NCBI GenBank assembly: GCA_964490765.1
Contig: CAZBDV010000015.1
Span: 1-44,609, forward strand
Source of the DNA: CAZBDV01 sp964490765
Lineage (GTDB): Bacteria > Cloacimonadota > Cloacimonadia > Cloacimonadales > JAJBBL01
Direction: 5' to 3'
Length of the DNA: 44,609 nucleotides
Shown here: in pieces, positions 31,301-40,389 of the stretch
How positions within the stretch are numbered: the stretch's first letter is position 1
How the letters are laid out: each line of letters begins with the position of its first letter
Notes under the pieces: generated by a model
What the model was told of the DNA's origin: nothing
The model's input: the letters and a program-made list of their open reading frames with translations, nothing else
Databases searched by the model: none
Made by a program: the position numbers and the translations under genes

Positions 31301-32578
31301 CGAACCTATAATGTAGTTCCGATACCGGAAACATATAACAATCCAGCTGGTGTAGTTATCAATAACATCGATGAAGATGGTCTTTTCAGATCACAGTTTG
31401 TTACTGGAAGTGATTTTCCTGGCCCACCCTCCCCTGTCGGTCTGATTACCAATCCAATAAATGAACATACTGTAGAATTGACCTGGAATGATTCACCTGC
31501 CGAAAACTATCTCATTTACCGCAAAGTGGGTGAAGAGACAACCCTGATCGATTCTACCGCTACGAACCATTATATAGATGAATCTGTTGTCGAAGGTGAA
31601 ATTTATCATTATGCACTGCGAGGAAGGGATTACTCCTATCAACCCAGCCTCAGTCAATATTCTGCCTGGAAAGAAGCAATACCCTATGCCATTCCCGAAA
31701 TAACCTCTCTGGAAATGACGGCAGTAAATGAACTACGTCTCCTCTTCAATGTCCAGTTGAGCAACGAAGCAATCAATATTGGTTATTATAACGTTAATAA
31801 CGGAATAGGGCGTCCTACTTCGGTAAACCATACCGATAACCAGAGGGGTCTGCTTCTCAGGTTTACATCCGCTATCGTAGAACCGCTGGATAATGAATAT
31901 CATCTCGAGATAGTTGGCCTCAGAGGCCGTTCCGGTGTTCCTTTCCCCGACGGACAATATCATTTCGAATATCGGGAAGACCTGACAGCTCCCGTTATTG
32001 CCTCTTATCAGCTCAAAGACAATAAGGAACTGAGCATTGTCTTCAGCAAGTTTCTCGCTCCCGGACCGGCCAACAATCCGCAAAACTACATAATAGATTT
32101 CCCTCAGGTTGATAGGGAAAATAGTATCAACTCGATTGTTGCCCAGAATGATAGTGTTGAGATAGAGTTTCGGGAGGACCTGAAGATCAGTAACAGGGCA
32201 TATTACCTGATGATGCAGAATATCATCGATCTGGCCGGTAACAGGCTACCGAATAATGAGAATATGATCCGTTTCCAACTTACAGAGGTTGATGACCTGG
32301 CAGGAGTGCAGGTCATGCCAAACCCCTATGTTAAACATAAGCATAGTCATCTTGAATTTATCGGGCTACCTCTTGAGAAGCAGGGAGAGATTAGTATTTA
32401 TTCTATCTCTGGTGAACGGGTATATTCAAGTAGAATCGAACCATTAACAGAACTAAACAATAGTTTTCTCTGGCATGCTGTAAATAATGCCAACCGTCAG
32501 CTCGCTTCGGGTATATATTTCTATGTCATCCGTATGGGTGACCGTTTCAAACGTGGAGAGATAGCCATAGTGAACTGA
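28358..32578 (+). CDS. Secreted subtilisin-like serine protease (S8) with T9SS sorting domain
   Basis: 1406 residues. Signal peptide about 1-19; an inhibitor-like prodomain about 25-110; the catalytic domain about 115-440 with D146 (IVDSG), H223 (GHGTH), oxyanion N319 (SAGN) and S385 (GTSMSTP), all intact. Next come beta domains, an FG-GAP-like propeller (about 670-1000, LNGNGYMNLLAADTDGD), a fibronectin type III segment (about 1025-1110) and Ig-like segments. The C-terminus (about 1320-1406, VMPNPYVKHKHSH and ASGIYFYVIR) is the sorting domain. An active extracellular protease, probably anchored or released by T9SS. It sits in a group with the inactive M6-like protein and the PorV-like barrel. 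Confidence 0.92.
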   Translation: MKRLLSLILLILAVWNLLAEIGMDYTPREMIVKTSQPLNIRGLNFGLPEFDTFLSGREIREIKSVTPSPQNQYYVIRFEEELDWTELKTQNLRFDGIEYIQPNYLNEFLYTPNDPLYPYQVLNLVKIPEAWQYETGNENVIVAIVDSGLWFEHPEFWCDETNFPRDNIWINHAEYPPDGEDSSGNGYVDDWRGWNFVDAPELSQIALGNYLEQDNDPTDETGHGTHIAGVIGAETNNELGIAGICWNVKMMILRAGFRTTIGPGYLQDDDAAAAIIYAADNGAHIISISWGSDIYSQIIADACQYAYERGVIIIASAGNTPVPEIMYPAKLNTTISVGAVNNALGLTGFTSYGPDLDIVAPGEFIMSTYIPQDDGSIYYESSGTSMSTPFVVGGVALLLAREPGLSLHEVRSRLFSSARDLGTPGFDNYFGHGLLNVEGMLTMTAHPYIEVTSPIDHAGLSETFPITGTIDAPDFFRYSVMFTNEELPTSLDWKDVVTHQNTPVFYYNPVIDDVIATFHIPPSLKDDYYLIRIKLETINAEVYEKRVRVNINQTPPSLREGSPIATKRFREDIPCYFLTTGFDQPVTIAMEINSDTGENATVYSNYADSLHVLQIPEYFPEGYVSVQITAHNISGLPYSSPLFEDVVYIDKAAIPTDTFVQSTVGTSLITTPKSFDFDGNGLIEFIGLAIDEEQMLGDVNIFEFDTDNLVAKYQFEDPFLPVDMGNTNNAGLEVLGLRGETGPIGDTAVIYDTFGGETYPNVAFWSQNNVIGGNFVDYNNNGIEDLVLIRNYQNTRVLSLFRRSGNLEFTEEHTIFNMTETNERNTFSPRVATRDLNGNGYMNLLAADTDGDVMVYEIYQPGDNEMIWTTRLPVKNLYHLSIADFTGDGALEFCVGGFQSDYIDPHKTFWYFEFFRYQISPPGFVSLGYISFDHYDEVNSIKAFDLDGDGSEELILSLTPYLYVIDYRDGEFKPVWQGSSYRTYNVVPIPETYNNPAGVVINNIDEDGLFRSQFVTGSDFPGPPSPVGLITNPINEHTVELTWNDSPAENYLIYRKVGEETTLIDSTATNHYIDESVVEGEIYHYALRGRDYSYQPSLSQYSAWKEAIPYAIPEITSLEMTAVNELRLLFNVQLSNEAINIGYYNVNNGIGRPTSVNHTDNQRGLLLRFTSAIVEPLDNEYHLEIVGLRGRSGVPFPDGQYHFEYREDLTAPVIASYQLKDNKELSIVFSKFLAPGPANNPQNYIIDFPQVDRENSINSIVAQNDSVEIEFREDLKISNRAYYLMMQNIIDLAGNRLPNNENMIRFQLTEVDDLAGVQVMPNPYVKHKHSHLEFIGLPLEKQGEISIYSISGERVYSSRIEPLTELNNSFLWHAVNNANRQLASGIYFYVIRMGDRFKRGEIAIVN

Positions 32579-32639
32579 TGTTAAGGTGAATAGAAGCTAT
32601 GCAGAGGAAAATTAATAATTTATAAGCGCGGAGGTTTAT

Positions 32640-33467
32640 ATGATATCATTGGACTGGAAAGAACGGTTGAAGCTGGATACTGCGGATTTTATTACGCGCA
32701 AAATACCTCAGGGCGATTATGACATAGACATCGTCTATAACGCCTATCCTAAAAGGATTGATAACAAGATCCCTTCTGAAGTAATTGTCTTTGTTGCTAA
32801 GACACTGGCCGGCAAAATAGCCAGGAATGCCGATAAGTATCTGGATTTTTATGATTACCTCTGGCATAAGAAGGGTGAAAATGGGAGACTTGTCTTCGCC
32901 TATTTGATGCAGAAGATCACGAAACGTAACCCGGAATTCTTTCTCGACTATCTGAAAAAGATACTGGCCAGTTGTGATGAGATTACGGATATTAACCTTG
33001 TTCTCAACAAGGCGGTAGTCCCCCTGTTCAAGAAAGAGGGAAAGAAGTATATCGACATTCTCTTTAATTGGTTACAGATAGATAATCAGCATCTGCATAA
33101 GAGTATCATCAATCTTTTCACCAAGATAGCAAAGAACAACCCGTCACTTCTAAAGTATATTTTTAAAAAAATGGAGCAGGGTTGGATATATCCTAATGAA
33201 CATACTATAAGAGACAATACTCATTTCCTCAAAACGATATACAAAATAGACCCGCAACTCTATTTTTCGATCTATGATAATTACAAGGGTAGCCGCAATC
33301 CGGTATTTGTGGAAATCCTCTCCCATGCGCTTCTCCCGATTTCTGAACAGGAAGGGTATGACAAATTAAAAAGTTATCTGGAAAACTGGCATAAGAGTGG
33401 TAATGTCAGAATCAAGAAAGCCGCAGCCAGTGGACTGAAAGCACTAAAAAAGAAGAAGGGTAAATAG
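32640..33467 (+). CDS. Helical-repeat (HEAT/ARM-like) protein, unknown function
   Basis: 275 residues, all-helical, lysine-rich, no signal peptide. Pairs of amphipathic helices recur about every 35-40 residues, as in HEAT proteins such as AlkD-type DNA glycosylases, though I cannot see decisive catalytic residues. GCGGAGG lies just before the start. Its stop (TAG) directly touches the ATG of greA, so the two are translationally linked. Confidence 0.6.
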   Translation: MISLDWKERLKLDTADFITRKIPQGDYDIDIVYNAYPKRIDNKIPSEVIVFVAKTLAGKIARNADKYLDFYDYLWHKKGENGRLVFAYLMQKITKRNPEFFLDYLKKILASCDEITDINLVLNKAVVPLFKKEGKKYIDILFNWLQIDNQHLHKSIINLFTKIAKNNPSLLKYIFKKMEQGWIYPNEHTIRDNTHFLKTIYKIDPQLYFSIYDNYKGSRNPVFVEILSHALLPISEQEGYDKLKSYLENWHKSGNVRIKKAAASGLKALKKKKGK

Positions 33468-33947
33468 ATGAGCGATCAATTCTACGTAACCATAAAAGGA
33501 CTGCTGAGACTAAAAGAGAGATTACATTATCTGAATACCATCGAACGGCCGGAAGTGATCAAACAGGTCGTTTCTGCAAGAGAGATGGGCGATCTATCTG
33601 AGAATGCCGAATATCATGCCGCAAGAGAGAGACAGCGCCATATCGATAAGGAGATCAACCACCTTCGTAGTAGAATCAGTAGATTAAAGGCAGTCGATCC
33701 GGCACAGATACCAAAAGATGCTGTAAGATTCGGTGCTATAGTAACTCTCAAAGATCTTCACTCTTCAGAAGAGGTTCGCTATCAGGTAGTCGGTGTCGAT
33801 GAAGTTGGAGAGCCTGAAGATGGTGTTCTTCCCATTTCCATAGCTTCGCCGATAGGCAGGGGATTGCTCGGAAAGAAACAGGGAGAGAATGTAACTATCA
33901 AGGTCCCTGCCGGTGAACGGGAATTTAAGGTTTTAGAGATTAAGTAG
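33468..33947 (+). CDS. greA: Transcription elongation factor GreA
   Basis: 159 residues, normal length. The N-terminal coiled coil carries the acidic tip MGDLSENAEY, whose Asp and Glu stimulate transcript cleavage in backtracked RNA polymerase. The C-terminal FKBP-like domain has ASPIGRGLLGKKQGE. Cytoplasmic. The start codon follows the previous stop with no gap. Confidence 0.96.
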   Translation: MSDQFYVTIKGLLRLKERLHYLNTIERPEVIKQVVSAREMGDLSENAEYHAARERQRHIDKEINHLRSRISRLKAVDPAQIPKDAVRFGAIVTLKDLHSSEEVRYQVVGVDEVGEPEDGVLPISIASPIGRGLLGKKQGENVTIKVPAGEREFKVLEIK

Positions 33948-33964
33948 ATAAAAGGAGTTAACAA

Positions 33965-35377
33965 ATGTCAAAGAAAGAAGATTTAGCTAAAAAACTTGGT
34001 TATCAGAGAAAGAATTTCTGGCAGACCGCAACAGAAACAGAAAAGAAAGGGGCAATGAAATTTGCAGAAGGTTACAAAGATTTCATCTCTACGGCAAAAA
34101 CCGTTAGAGAGACTGTACGCTACACCGAAAAAGTTCTGAAAAAGAACCAGTTCACCCCGATCGAATCTAAGAAGAGCAGCAAGAAGTATTACCAGGCCTA
34201 TCGGGAGAAGAATGTAATCGCTGCGGTAATCGGTAAGAAGCCTGTATCCGAGGGAATAAACATTGTTTCACCACATATAGACTCTCCCCGTGTTGACCTT
34301 AAACAGAACCCACTCTATCAGGATCAGCCTACACAACTTGGAATGATGAGGACTCATTATTACGGAGGGATCAAGAAATATCAGTGGATGTCTACTCCCC
34401 TGGCTCTACACGGTGTTCTGGTCAAGAAGAATGGTGAAATAGTGAATGTCTCTATTGGTGAGAATGATGACGATCCTATCTTTATGATGCCCGATCTGCT
34501 TCCACATCTGGCAGCTGAACAGTATCGGAAGAAGATCGGTGATGCAATAGATGCCTCCCAGATGAACTTGATATTCAATTCTATACCCTATCCAGATGAG
34601 AAGATGAAAGAGTCGGTTAAGCTCAATGCTCTCGTTATTCTTAATGAGAAATACGGTATTACCGAAACAGATTTTCTCAGTGCCGAGCTGGAACTGGTAC
34701 CTGCAGGTAAAGCCCGTGATTCGGGAATAGACAGGAGCCTTCTGGTAGGTTACGGCCATGACGACCGTGTCTGTGCCTACACTTCTTTACAGGCATTACT
34801 GAAAGCCAACCCGGATAATCTGAACAGAACCTCTCTTATATTCTTTTCTGATAAAGAGGAGATTGGTAGTGAGGGTAACACAGGTGCAAAATCAGCTCAA
34901 TTCATAGACTTTATCTCTGAACTGCTGAAGAAGAACGGAGAGAAATACGACAGCTATACCGTTCGTAAGACATTAATGAAGAGTCAGATACTCTCAGCTG
35001 ATGTCAATGCTGCAATCAATCCGAACTTTCCTCAGGTGCATGAGAAAGAGAATGCTGTTCATATAGGATTCGGCGTCAGTATCACCAAATATACCGGTGT
35101 TCGTGGAAAAGGTGGCTCTAATGATGCACATCCGGAGTTCACCTCCAGACTGATTCATCTACTCGAGAAAGAGAAGGTTAACTGGCAGATGGGAGCTCTG
35201 GGAAAAGTAGACCAGGGTGGCGGTGGTACTATCGCTAAATTTCTGGCAGCTTACGGTGCTGATGTTATTGATTGCGGAACAGGAGTTATAGGGATGCATG
35301 CACCTTACGAATTGATCTCCAAGGCGGATCTCTATTCCACCTTCAGAGCATTTGAAGTCTTTTTTAAAAAGGGATAA
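33965..35377 (+). CDS. M18-family aminopeptidase (aspartyl aminopeptidase type)
   Basis: 470 residues, cytoplasmic. Two-zinc aminopeptidase pattern: H104 and D106 in SPHIDSPR, the aspartates of GHDDR (266-267), E298 and E299 in DKEEIGSEG, and the final histidine in MHAPYE near 445. It removes N-terminal residues, typically acidic ones, from peptides. It is 17 bases after greA with an AAAGGAG site. All ligands are present. Confidence 0.92.
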   Translation: MSKKEDLAKKLGYQRKNFWQTATETEKKGAMKFAEGYKDFISTAKTVRETVRYTEKVLKKNQFTPIESKKSSKKYYQAYREKNVIAAVIGKKPVSEGINIVSPHIDSPRVDLKQNPLYQDQPTQLGMMRTHYYGGIKKYQWMSTPLALHGVLVKKNGEIVNVSIGENDDDPIFMMPDLLPHLAAEQYRKKIGDAIDASQMNLIFNSIPYPDEKMKESVKLNALVILNEKYGITETDFLSAELELVPAGKARDSGIDRSLLVGYGHDDRVCAYTSLQALLKANPDNLNRTSLIFFSDKEEIGSEGNTGAKSAQFIDFISELLKKNGEKYDSYTVRKTLMKSQILSADVNAAINPNFPQVHEKENAVHIGFGVSITKYTGVRGKGGSNDAHPEFTSRLIHLLEKEKVNWQMGALGKVDQGGGGTIAKFLAAYGADVIDCGTGVIGMHAPYELISKADLYSTFRAFEVFFKKG

Positions 35378-35405
35378 AAGACAGAAATAGAGGAGACTGT
35401 AACCG

Positions 35406-35924
35406 GTGAAGAAAGGATTTAGATATCTGGTCGTTATTCTACTCATCTGCACTTCCGGTGTAGTGTATTCCGCTATAGAGGTAGAAGAGGAGAATATTCC
35501 CGAAAAGGTCTTCCAGCATTTTTATGAGAAGTTACCGGCCGAGTATCCGATAGTCCTTGACTTTCGAGCCGGCCGGTTTACTGATCCTCTAAAGCTGAAG
35601 TTTGGTAGGCAACTGCTTGAAGACGGTAATACTTTATACGAACAGGAGCCGGAGTCTGGTTTACATCTCTCACTCGACTATGATTCGAAGCAGCGGGAGA
35701 AGAGTTCAGGTTTCTTTCTATTCAGAAAGTATTACCTTCAGGAGGAGCATAGCTTTACTTATCAGGTCACTGAATTACCGGAAGGGAGAATCATTCGTTT
35801 TGACGATATAGAACTCATTACAGTTACCAAGCATAAGAGTTCGAATATGAAATGGTATGACCCTTTATTGATAACAGTAGTGGTAGGTTCTCTCGCCTAT
35901 CTCTTCTATTTCGGGGGTAATTGA
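35406..35924 (+). CDS. Exported protein of unknown function with C-terminal membrane helix
   Basis: 172 residues. GTG start with AGAGGAG about ten bases upstream. Signal peptide about 1-23 (ending VVYSA), a beta-rich middle and a hydrophobic helix at the C-terminus (about 152-170). No family recognised. It precedes bamD on the same strand. Confidence 0.65.
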   Translation: MKKGFRYLVVILLICTSGVVYSAIEVEEENIPEKVFQHFYEKLPAEYPIVLDFRAGRFTDPLKLKFGRQLLEDGNTLYEQEPESGLHLSLDYDSKQREKSSGFFLFRKYYLQEEHSFTYQVTELPEGRIIRFDDIELITVTKHKSSNMKWYDPLLITVVVGSLAYLFYFGGN

Positions 35925-36011
35925 CCGGTATGAGTTCAGAGAGTCCGGATAAATGAAACAGAATTGTCAGAAAATAGTATTTACCTATACACAGTAAGAT
36001 AAGAGGAGCAG

Positions 36012-36749
36012 ATGAAGAGATTATTCATTCTCGTAGTAATATTAGCAATAACACTCGCCGGCTGCAGTTCCGGCAGAGCAAGAAGAGAAATGCCTATAGA
36101 CCAGAGGATGGCTATAGCTAACGACTACTATGAAGCCGGTAACTATAGAAAAGCCATAGACTACTATATTGATGTAGTCTTCGAAAGAAGGTCGGTCCAT
36201 ACACCTCTTGCCCAGTTCCGGCTGGCAGAATCATACTTCAATATGGGAAGATATGAGGATGCGGTCTTTGAATATCAGGAACTGATCAGGCTTTTTCCGG
36301 AATTCAATCAGATAAATGTAGCTTATTTCCGAATTGGAGAGGCGATGTATCGACAATCACTTCCCGCTCACTACAGTCAGGAAGAGACTCTGGCTGCAAT
36401 TGATGCCTTCAATGTCTTTCTCGACAGATTCCCCTTTGACCAGAGAAGAGACGAAGCAATCAGATACATTCAAGAAGCACAACATACTCTTCTGGAAAAG
36501 AAGTATCTGAACGGATATATATACTACAAATTGTTCGATTACAGTGCTGCCCTTCTCTATCTCGATGAAGTCATCGAGATAGATATCAGAGACGAAATAG
36601 ATATGAAATCACGCTATTATGCAGCCCGAATCCATATAGAGCGTGGTGACCAGGAAAAGGCAAGTATACTTGTAAATTCTCTGCAGGAACATTATCCTGA
36701 AAAGAGAATGACTACCCGTATAACCAAACTATTCAACAATACGTTTTGA
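36012..36749 (+). CDS. bamD: Outer-membrane assembly lipoprotein BamD
   Basis: 245 residues. Lipobox LAGC with lipidated C18, then five TPR-like helical pairs (ANDYYEAGNYRKAIDYY, LAESYFNMGRYEDAV). The layout is that of BamD/YfiO, part of the complex that folds barrel proteins into the outer membrane. A good AGAGGAG site. It is 7 bases before nadD. Confidence 0.88.
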   Translation: MKRLFILVVILAITLAGCSSGRARREMPIDQRMAIANDYYEAGNYRKAIDYYIDVVFERRSVHTPLAQFRLAESYFNMGRYEDAVFEYQELIRLFPEFNQINVAYFRIGEAMYRQSLPAHYSQEETLAAIDAFNVFLDRFPFDQRRDEAIRYIQEAQHTLLEKKYLNGYIYYKLFDYSAALLYLDEVIEIDIRDEIDMKSRYYAARIHIERGDQEKASILVNSLQEHYPEKRMTTRITKLFNNTF

Positions 36750-36756
36750 TGTTGTT

Positions 36757-37341
36757 ATGAAGCTCGGAATTTTAGGGGGAACTTTTAATCCTGTCCATAA
36801 CGGACATTTAGCTATTGCTAAAGCTGTCTATAAGTCCTTAGAACTAGACAGGGTATATCTTGTCCCCGCTTTTAATCCACCCCATAAAGGTGATGAGAAG
36901 ATCATAGATTATGAAGAGAGGTTCAAACTACTGGAACTCGCTACTGAAAGTTATCCCTATCTGAAAGTATCCCGTCTGGACCATACACCCGGAAGTGTCA
37001 GCTACACTAAACACCTGATTGAAAGACTGAAAGAGAAGTATCCGGCGGCCAGTTTCTACTTTATCATCGGTGCCGATAATATCCCTCAGATCTCCAGGTG
37101 GTATGACTACAAGTGGTTACTTGATAATGTTACATTCGTCGCTGTACCAAGAGGAGATTTTGAAATAGTAGATTACTGGAATCTAGATTACATAGAAAAG
37201 ATTCAATCAGTAGATATGGAATCTGTCGATATCTCTTCGAGAATGATCCGTCAGAAACTTGCCAGAGGAGAAGATATCTCAGGTCTCGTCCCCCCTGTTG
37301 TTGCAGAATATATTCACAAGCATAATCTTTACGAACAGTAA
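36757..37341 (+). CDS. nadD: Nicotinate-nucleotide adenylyltransferase
   Basis: 194 residues. GGTFNPVHNGH (7-17) is the nucleotidyltransferase HxGH loop and ISSRMIRQKL is the second nucleotide motif. It joins ATP and nicotinate mononucleotide to form deamido-NAD. No clear ribosome site is seen; it probably depends on coupling to bamD, 7 bases upstream. Confidence 0.95.
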   Translation: MKLGILGGTFNPVHNGHLAIAKAVYKSLELDRVYLVPAFNPPHKGDEKIIDYEERFKLLELATESYPYLKVSRLDHTPGSVSYTKHLIERLKEKYPAASFYFIIGADNIPQISRWYDYKWLLDNVTFVAVPRGDFEIVDYWNLDYIEKIQSVDMESVDISSRMIRQKLARGEDISGLVPPVVAEYIHKHNLYEQ

Positions 37342-37345
37342 AACA

Positions 37346-37358
37346 AACCTTTCAGGTT
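37346..37358 (-). terminator. Weak hairpin between convergent nadD and methyltransferase genes
   Basis: AACCT-TTC-AGGTT; on the minus strand it is followed by TGTTTTAC. The stem is only five pairs. Confidence 0.3.
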
Positions 37359-37371
37359 ACCTCTCACAATC

Positions 37372-38163
37372 TCAAACCGTCTCAGCTGCCCTGGCAACTA
37401 CAACAATCCCTTTCCCTTTCTTATTATTTCCCTTATAGTCTCTCGTCATCATCAGGAAAACAGGCAGATAGACGAGTAGATAGTATAAAGGAAGCAGTAT
37501 GATCAGAGGTTTGAATCTATTAACAACTGAGAGGGGAAATCTCATTGTCAGATACCAGGCAACATTACCCCAGAACCCGTAACTATAATAAAATTCTCTG
37601 ATCTCCCATCCGGTCGATGCAAGTTTCTTTTCCAGATGATTTCTACTGTAACCCTCCCGGTAGTGTTCAGATGTGAAACCTGCCTCTTTACTGCTATGTG
37701 GAGTTGAGATGATAAGATATCCTCTTTCGCTGATAGACTTCCGAAAGTTGGCCAAGACTGCAGTATCATCTTCAATATGTTCAAGAATGTCAACCGCAAC
37801 AATCAGGTCCTGTTCATCGGCTGGAATGTAATCTTGCAGGTCTGCTTTTACCGTTTTCACTCTCTTCTGTTCACAGGGAGTTACATACTCACTGAATGAG
37901 ATGAGCATCTCTTCTTTCAGGTCAACTGAGAGGATTTCAACATCCTTATAGTTCTTCAATATGAAGTGACTATACTGACAGAGGCCGGCACCGCTATCAT
38001 AGAACCGGGCAACCGGCCTCTCATTCATTATCTTTTTGATCTCTCTCTTAACATACCACTGCCGGAGAATAAGGGCATCCATCAGGAGGTACAATATCCG
38101 CCTCAAGAAGGGAACTCTGCTGATAGCCGAATTCAATACTCTCTTCAGCGGTTCATACTCCAT
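37372..38163 (-). CDS. SAM-dependent methyltransferase with C-terminal membrane segment
   Basis: 263 residues. Class I methyltransferase: motif I YDSGAGLCQYS (55-65), acidic end of strand 2 in SVDLKEE, DILEHIEDD for motif IV, then PHSSKEAGFTSEHYREGYS. About 213-240 is hydrophobic (PLIILLPLYYLLVYLPVFLM), so the enzyme is probably membrane-anchored and may act on a lipid or quinone-like substrate (inference). It is 31 bases after glnA. Confidence 0.82.
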   Translation of the reverse strand: MEYEPLKRVLNSAISRVPFLRRILYLLMDALILRQWYVKREIKKIMNERPVARFYDSGAGLCQYSHFILKNYKDVEILSVDLKEEMLISFSEYVTPCEQKRVKTVKADLQDYIPADEQDLIVAVDILEHIEDDTAVLANFRKSISERGYLIISTPHSSKEAGFTSEHYREGYSRNHLEKKLASTGWEIREFYYSYGFWGNVAWYLTMRFPLSVVNRFKPLIILLPLYYLLVYLPVFLMMTRDYKGNNKKGKGIVVVARAAETV

Positions 38164-38194
38164 TATTGAAACTCCAGCTCAGAAAAAACATCCA

Positions 38195-39616
38195 TTAGAG
38201 ATTGTAATAGAGTATCATTTCGTGTGGATGTGGCCTGTCTTCTACCTTCCTTATTTCATTCATTTTGTATTCGATCCAGGTATCTATAAGATCCTGACTG
38301 AAGACATCACCAGCCAGCAGGAAATCATGGTCTTCCCGGAGAGCTTCCAGAGCCTCTTTTAATGAGCTCGGAACAGAATGGAGTTTATCTCGCTTCTCCT
38401 GTTCCCAGTTGAAGATATTATCATCAAATGGACCCATATTGTTTTCTCGCGGGTCGATCTTATTCTTAATCCCGTCCAGACCGGCCATCAATAGTCCACT
38501 TATTGCCAGATAAGGATTACAGGTAGCATCTCCTGTCCTGTATTCGAATCGTTTACTCTCTTCCGTTGTTGCGTATTTGGGTATTCTCACTGCAGCACTT
38601 CTATTAGCCAGCCCAAAAAATAGCTTTACAGGTGCTTCGAAACCGGGAAGTAATCTCTTGAAAGAGTTTGTACTCGGATTTGTCAGCGCAGTAAGTGCCC
38701 GTCCATGCTTGAGCACTCCACCTATAAAATAGAACGCCTGATCGGAGAGATCGGCATAATTGCCATTCTGATAGAAAATGTTCACTCCTCCTTTCCGGAG
38801 CAGAATGTGGAAATGCATCCCATTACCCGGCTCATTGTAGATCGGCTTGGGCATAAAGGTAGAGGTGAGGCCGTTCTGGTATGCAACCTGGCGGATGATA
38901 TTCTTCATATTCATCGTATCGTCAGCAATTTTCGGGAAGGCCAAAAGCTCAGTCTCTATTTCCTGCTGAGCTGCAAGCCCAACTTCATGGTGATGATAGC
39001 GGATCTTGATGCCGAGCTCTTCCATTATCTCTGCCGCTTCATCCCGTAATTCGGCATAACGGTCAAAAGGCACATCCATATGATAACCCTTCCTGTCATC
39101 CTGAGAAAGACCATCTATATCATCAAAATCGTAAGGGAGGCATCTCTTGTTCTGAGCGGATGAGAAACGGTAACCACTTTCGAATCCTTCACTGAAAAAC
39201 TCCGCTTCATCAAAGATATAATACTCGAGTTCAGGTATCCAGAGAGATTCATCTGCTATTCCTGTAGATTTCATATACTCGTGAGCTCGCTTAGCTACAG
39301 AGCGTGGATCTTTCATTACCCCGATCCTTGTATCTGCATCGCATATCGAACAGATAATACTCAGCTTCGGTATTTCGGAAAAGGGATCGATATAGGCAGT
39401 ATTGATATCGGGCATCATTACCATGTCTCCCGCTTCTACAGATTTAAGGCCTGGAACACTGGACCCGTCAAACGGGATACCCTCTTTCAGCACCTCTTCC
39501 AGGCTTCTGGCTGGAAAAGTATTGTGATACCAGCGTCCGAAAAGATCGGAATATTTCAGGTCCACAAATTTGATATCGTTCTCGATTATTATCTGCTGTA
39601 ACTTTTCTAAATCCAT
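38195..39616 (-). CDS. glnA: Glutamine synthetase, type I
   Basis: 473 residues. Makes glutamine from glutamate, ammonia and ATP. Family motifs: FDGSSVPG, ELEYYIFD, NEPGNGMHFH and the NPSTNSFKRLLPG loop. I start at MDLEKLQ (39616) and not at the in-frame ATG 15 bases upstream. The extra codons MEERV are written over the ribosome site GGAGGAG. In the segment where adenylylated enzymes read NLYDLP, this one reads NIFNWE, so the modifiable tyrosine is phenylalanine. It is therefore probably not controlled by adenylylation. Confidence 0.95.
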   Translation of the reverse strand: MDLEKLQQIIIENDIKFVDLKYSDLFGRWYHNTFPARSLEEVLKEGIPFDGSSVPGLKSVEAGDMVMMPDINTAYIDPFSEIPKLSIICSICDADTRIGVMKDPRSVAKRAHEYMKSTGIADESLWIPELEYYIFDEAEFFSEGFESGYRFSSAQNKRCLPYDFDDIDGLSQDDRKGYHMDVPFDRYAELRDEAAEIMEELGIKIRYHHHEVGLAAQQEIETELLAFPKIADDTMNMKNIIRQVAYQNGLTSTFMPKPIYNEPGNGMHFHILLRKGGVNIFYQNGNYADLSDQAFYFIGGVLKHGRALTALTNPSTNSFKRLLPGFEAPVKLFFGLANRSAAVRIPKYATTEESKRFEYRTGDATCNPYLAISGLLMAGLDGIKNKIDPRENNMGPFDDNIFNWEQEKRDKLHSVPSSLKEALEALREDHDFLLAGDVFSQDLIDTWIEYKMNEIRKVEDRPHPHEMILYYNL

Positions 39617-39682
39617 TACTCTCTCCTCCATCTATCTTTTTTTTCTTTATAATTAACTTCTTTCTCTCTTCTTGATTTAAAC

Positions 39683-40336
39683 TCAGATACCGGTAAATAA
39701 TCTCATCAACCACGTTATCGGTGGCAGAAGAACCCTTCCGATCAGGTTAAGCCCGAAAAGATATGATAATAAGATAATACCCATCAGTATTGCCATCCCT
39801 TGCCTTTCCATCCGCATAAAGGGGTAGTAATAGCGGTCAGGAAGAAACATCCCAATAACTTTAGATCCGTCAAGTGGTGGAAAGGGTATGAGGTTGAAAC
39901 AGCCTAGCAGTAAGTTGAAGAATACGATCAGATAAAAGACCTGAAACCAGAATGCCAGAAAATTACCGCTAAGAGTATCCGGAATATATGTCAGGTTCCC
40001 CAGTATTCTTAAAAACAGAGAGAACACAATCGCAATAATAAAGTTAGAGGCCGGTCCTGCTGCTGCAGAGATACCCGTATCACGTTTGACATCGCGAAAG
40101 TTATAGGGATTGAGCGGTACCGGTTTGGCATATCCAAAGGCAAGGCCGGTGGTGATTATGAGTAATATCGGCAGTATAATAGTGCCGAAAATATCAATGT
40201 GTTTGAGCGGATTAAGTGATAACCTGCCAAAACGTTTGGCTGTATCATCACCAAGTCTGTAAGCTGCATAACCATGGCTGACCTCATGGATGATAATGCT
40301 CATCAGTATAACAGGTACAACTATCAAATATTCCAT
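39683..40336 (-). CDS. Site-2-protease-family (M50) membrane metalloprotease
   Basis: 217 residues, about six membrane helices. The zinc motif HEVSH (17-21) lies in the first helix and the third ligand is in NLIPFPPLDGS. No PDZ domain, as in the short rhomboid-sized members often encoded near core genes. Substrate unknown. It sits between tyrS (53-base gap) and glnA (66-base gap). Confidence 0.88.
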   Translation of the reverse strand: MEYLIVVPVILMSIIIHEVSHGYAAYRLGDDTAKRFGRLSLNPLKHIDIFGTIILPILLIITTGLAFGYAKPVPLNPYNFRDVKRDTGISAAAGPASNFIIAIVFSLFLRILGNLTYIPDTLSGNFLAFWFQVFYLIVFFNLLLGCFNLIPFPPLDGSKVIGMFLPDRYYYPFMRMERQGMAILMGIILLSYLFGLNLIGRVLLPPITWLMRLFTGI

Positions 40337-40389
40337 CTATCTATCTCTTTCTCCTTCTTTCTCTGAAAGGAATCCGGTTCTTTATATGC

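Noticed and set aside
39617..39631. Upstream start of GlnA (MEERV)
   Set aside because: These codons are the ribosome site GGAGGAG itself.
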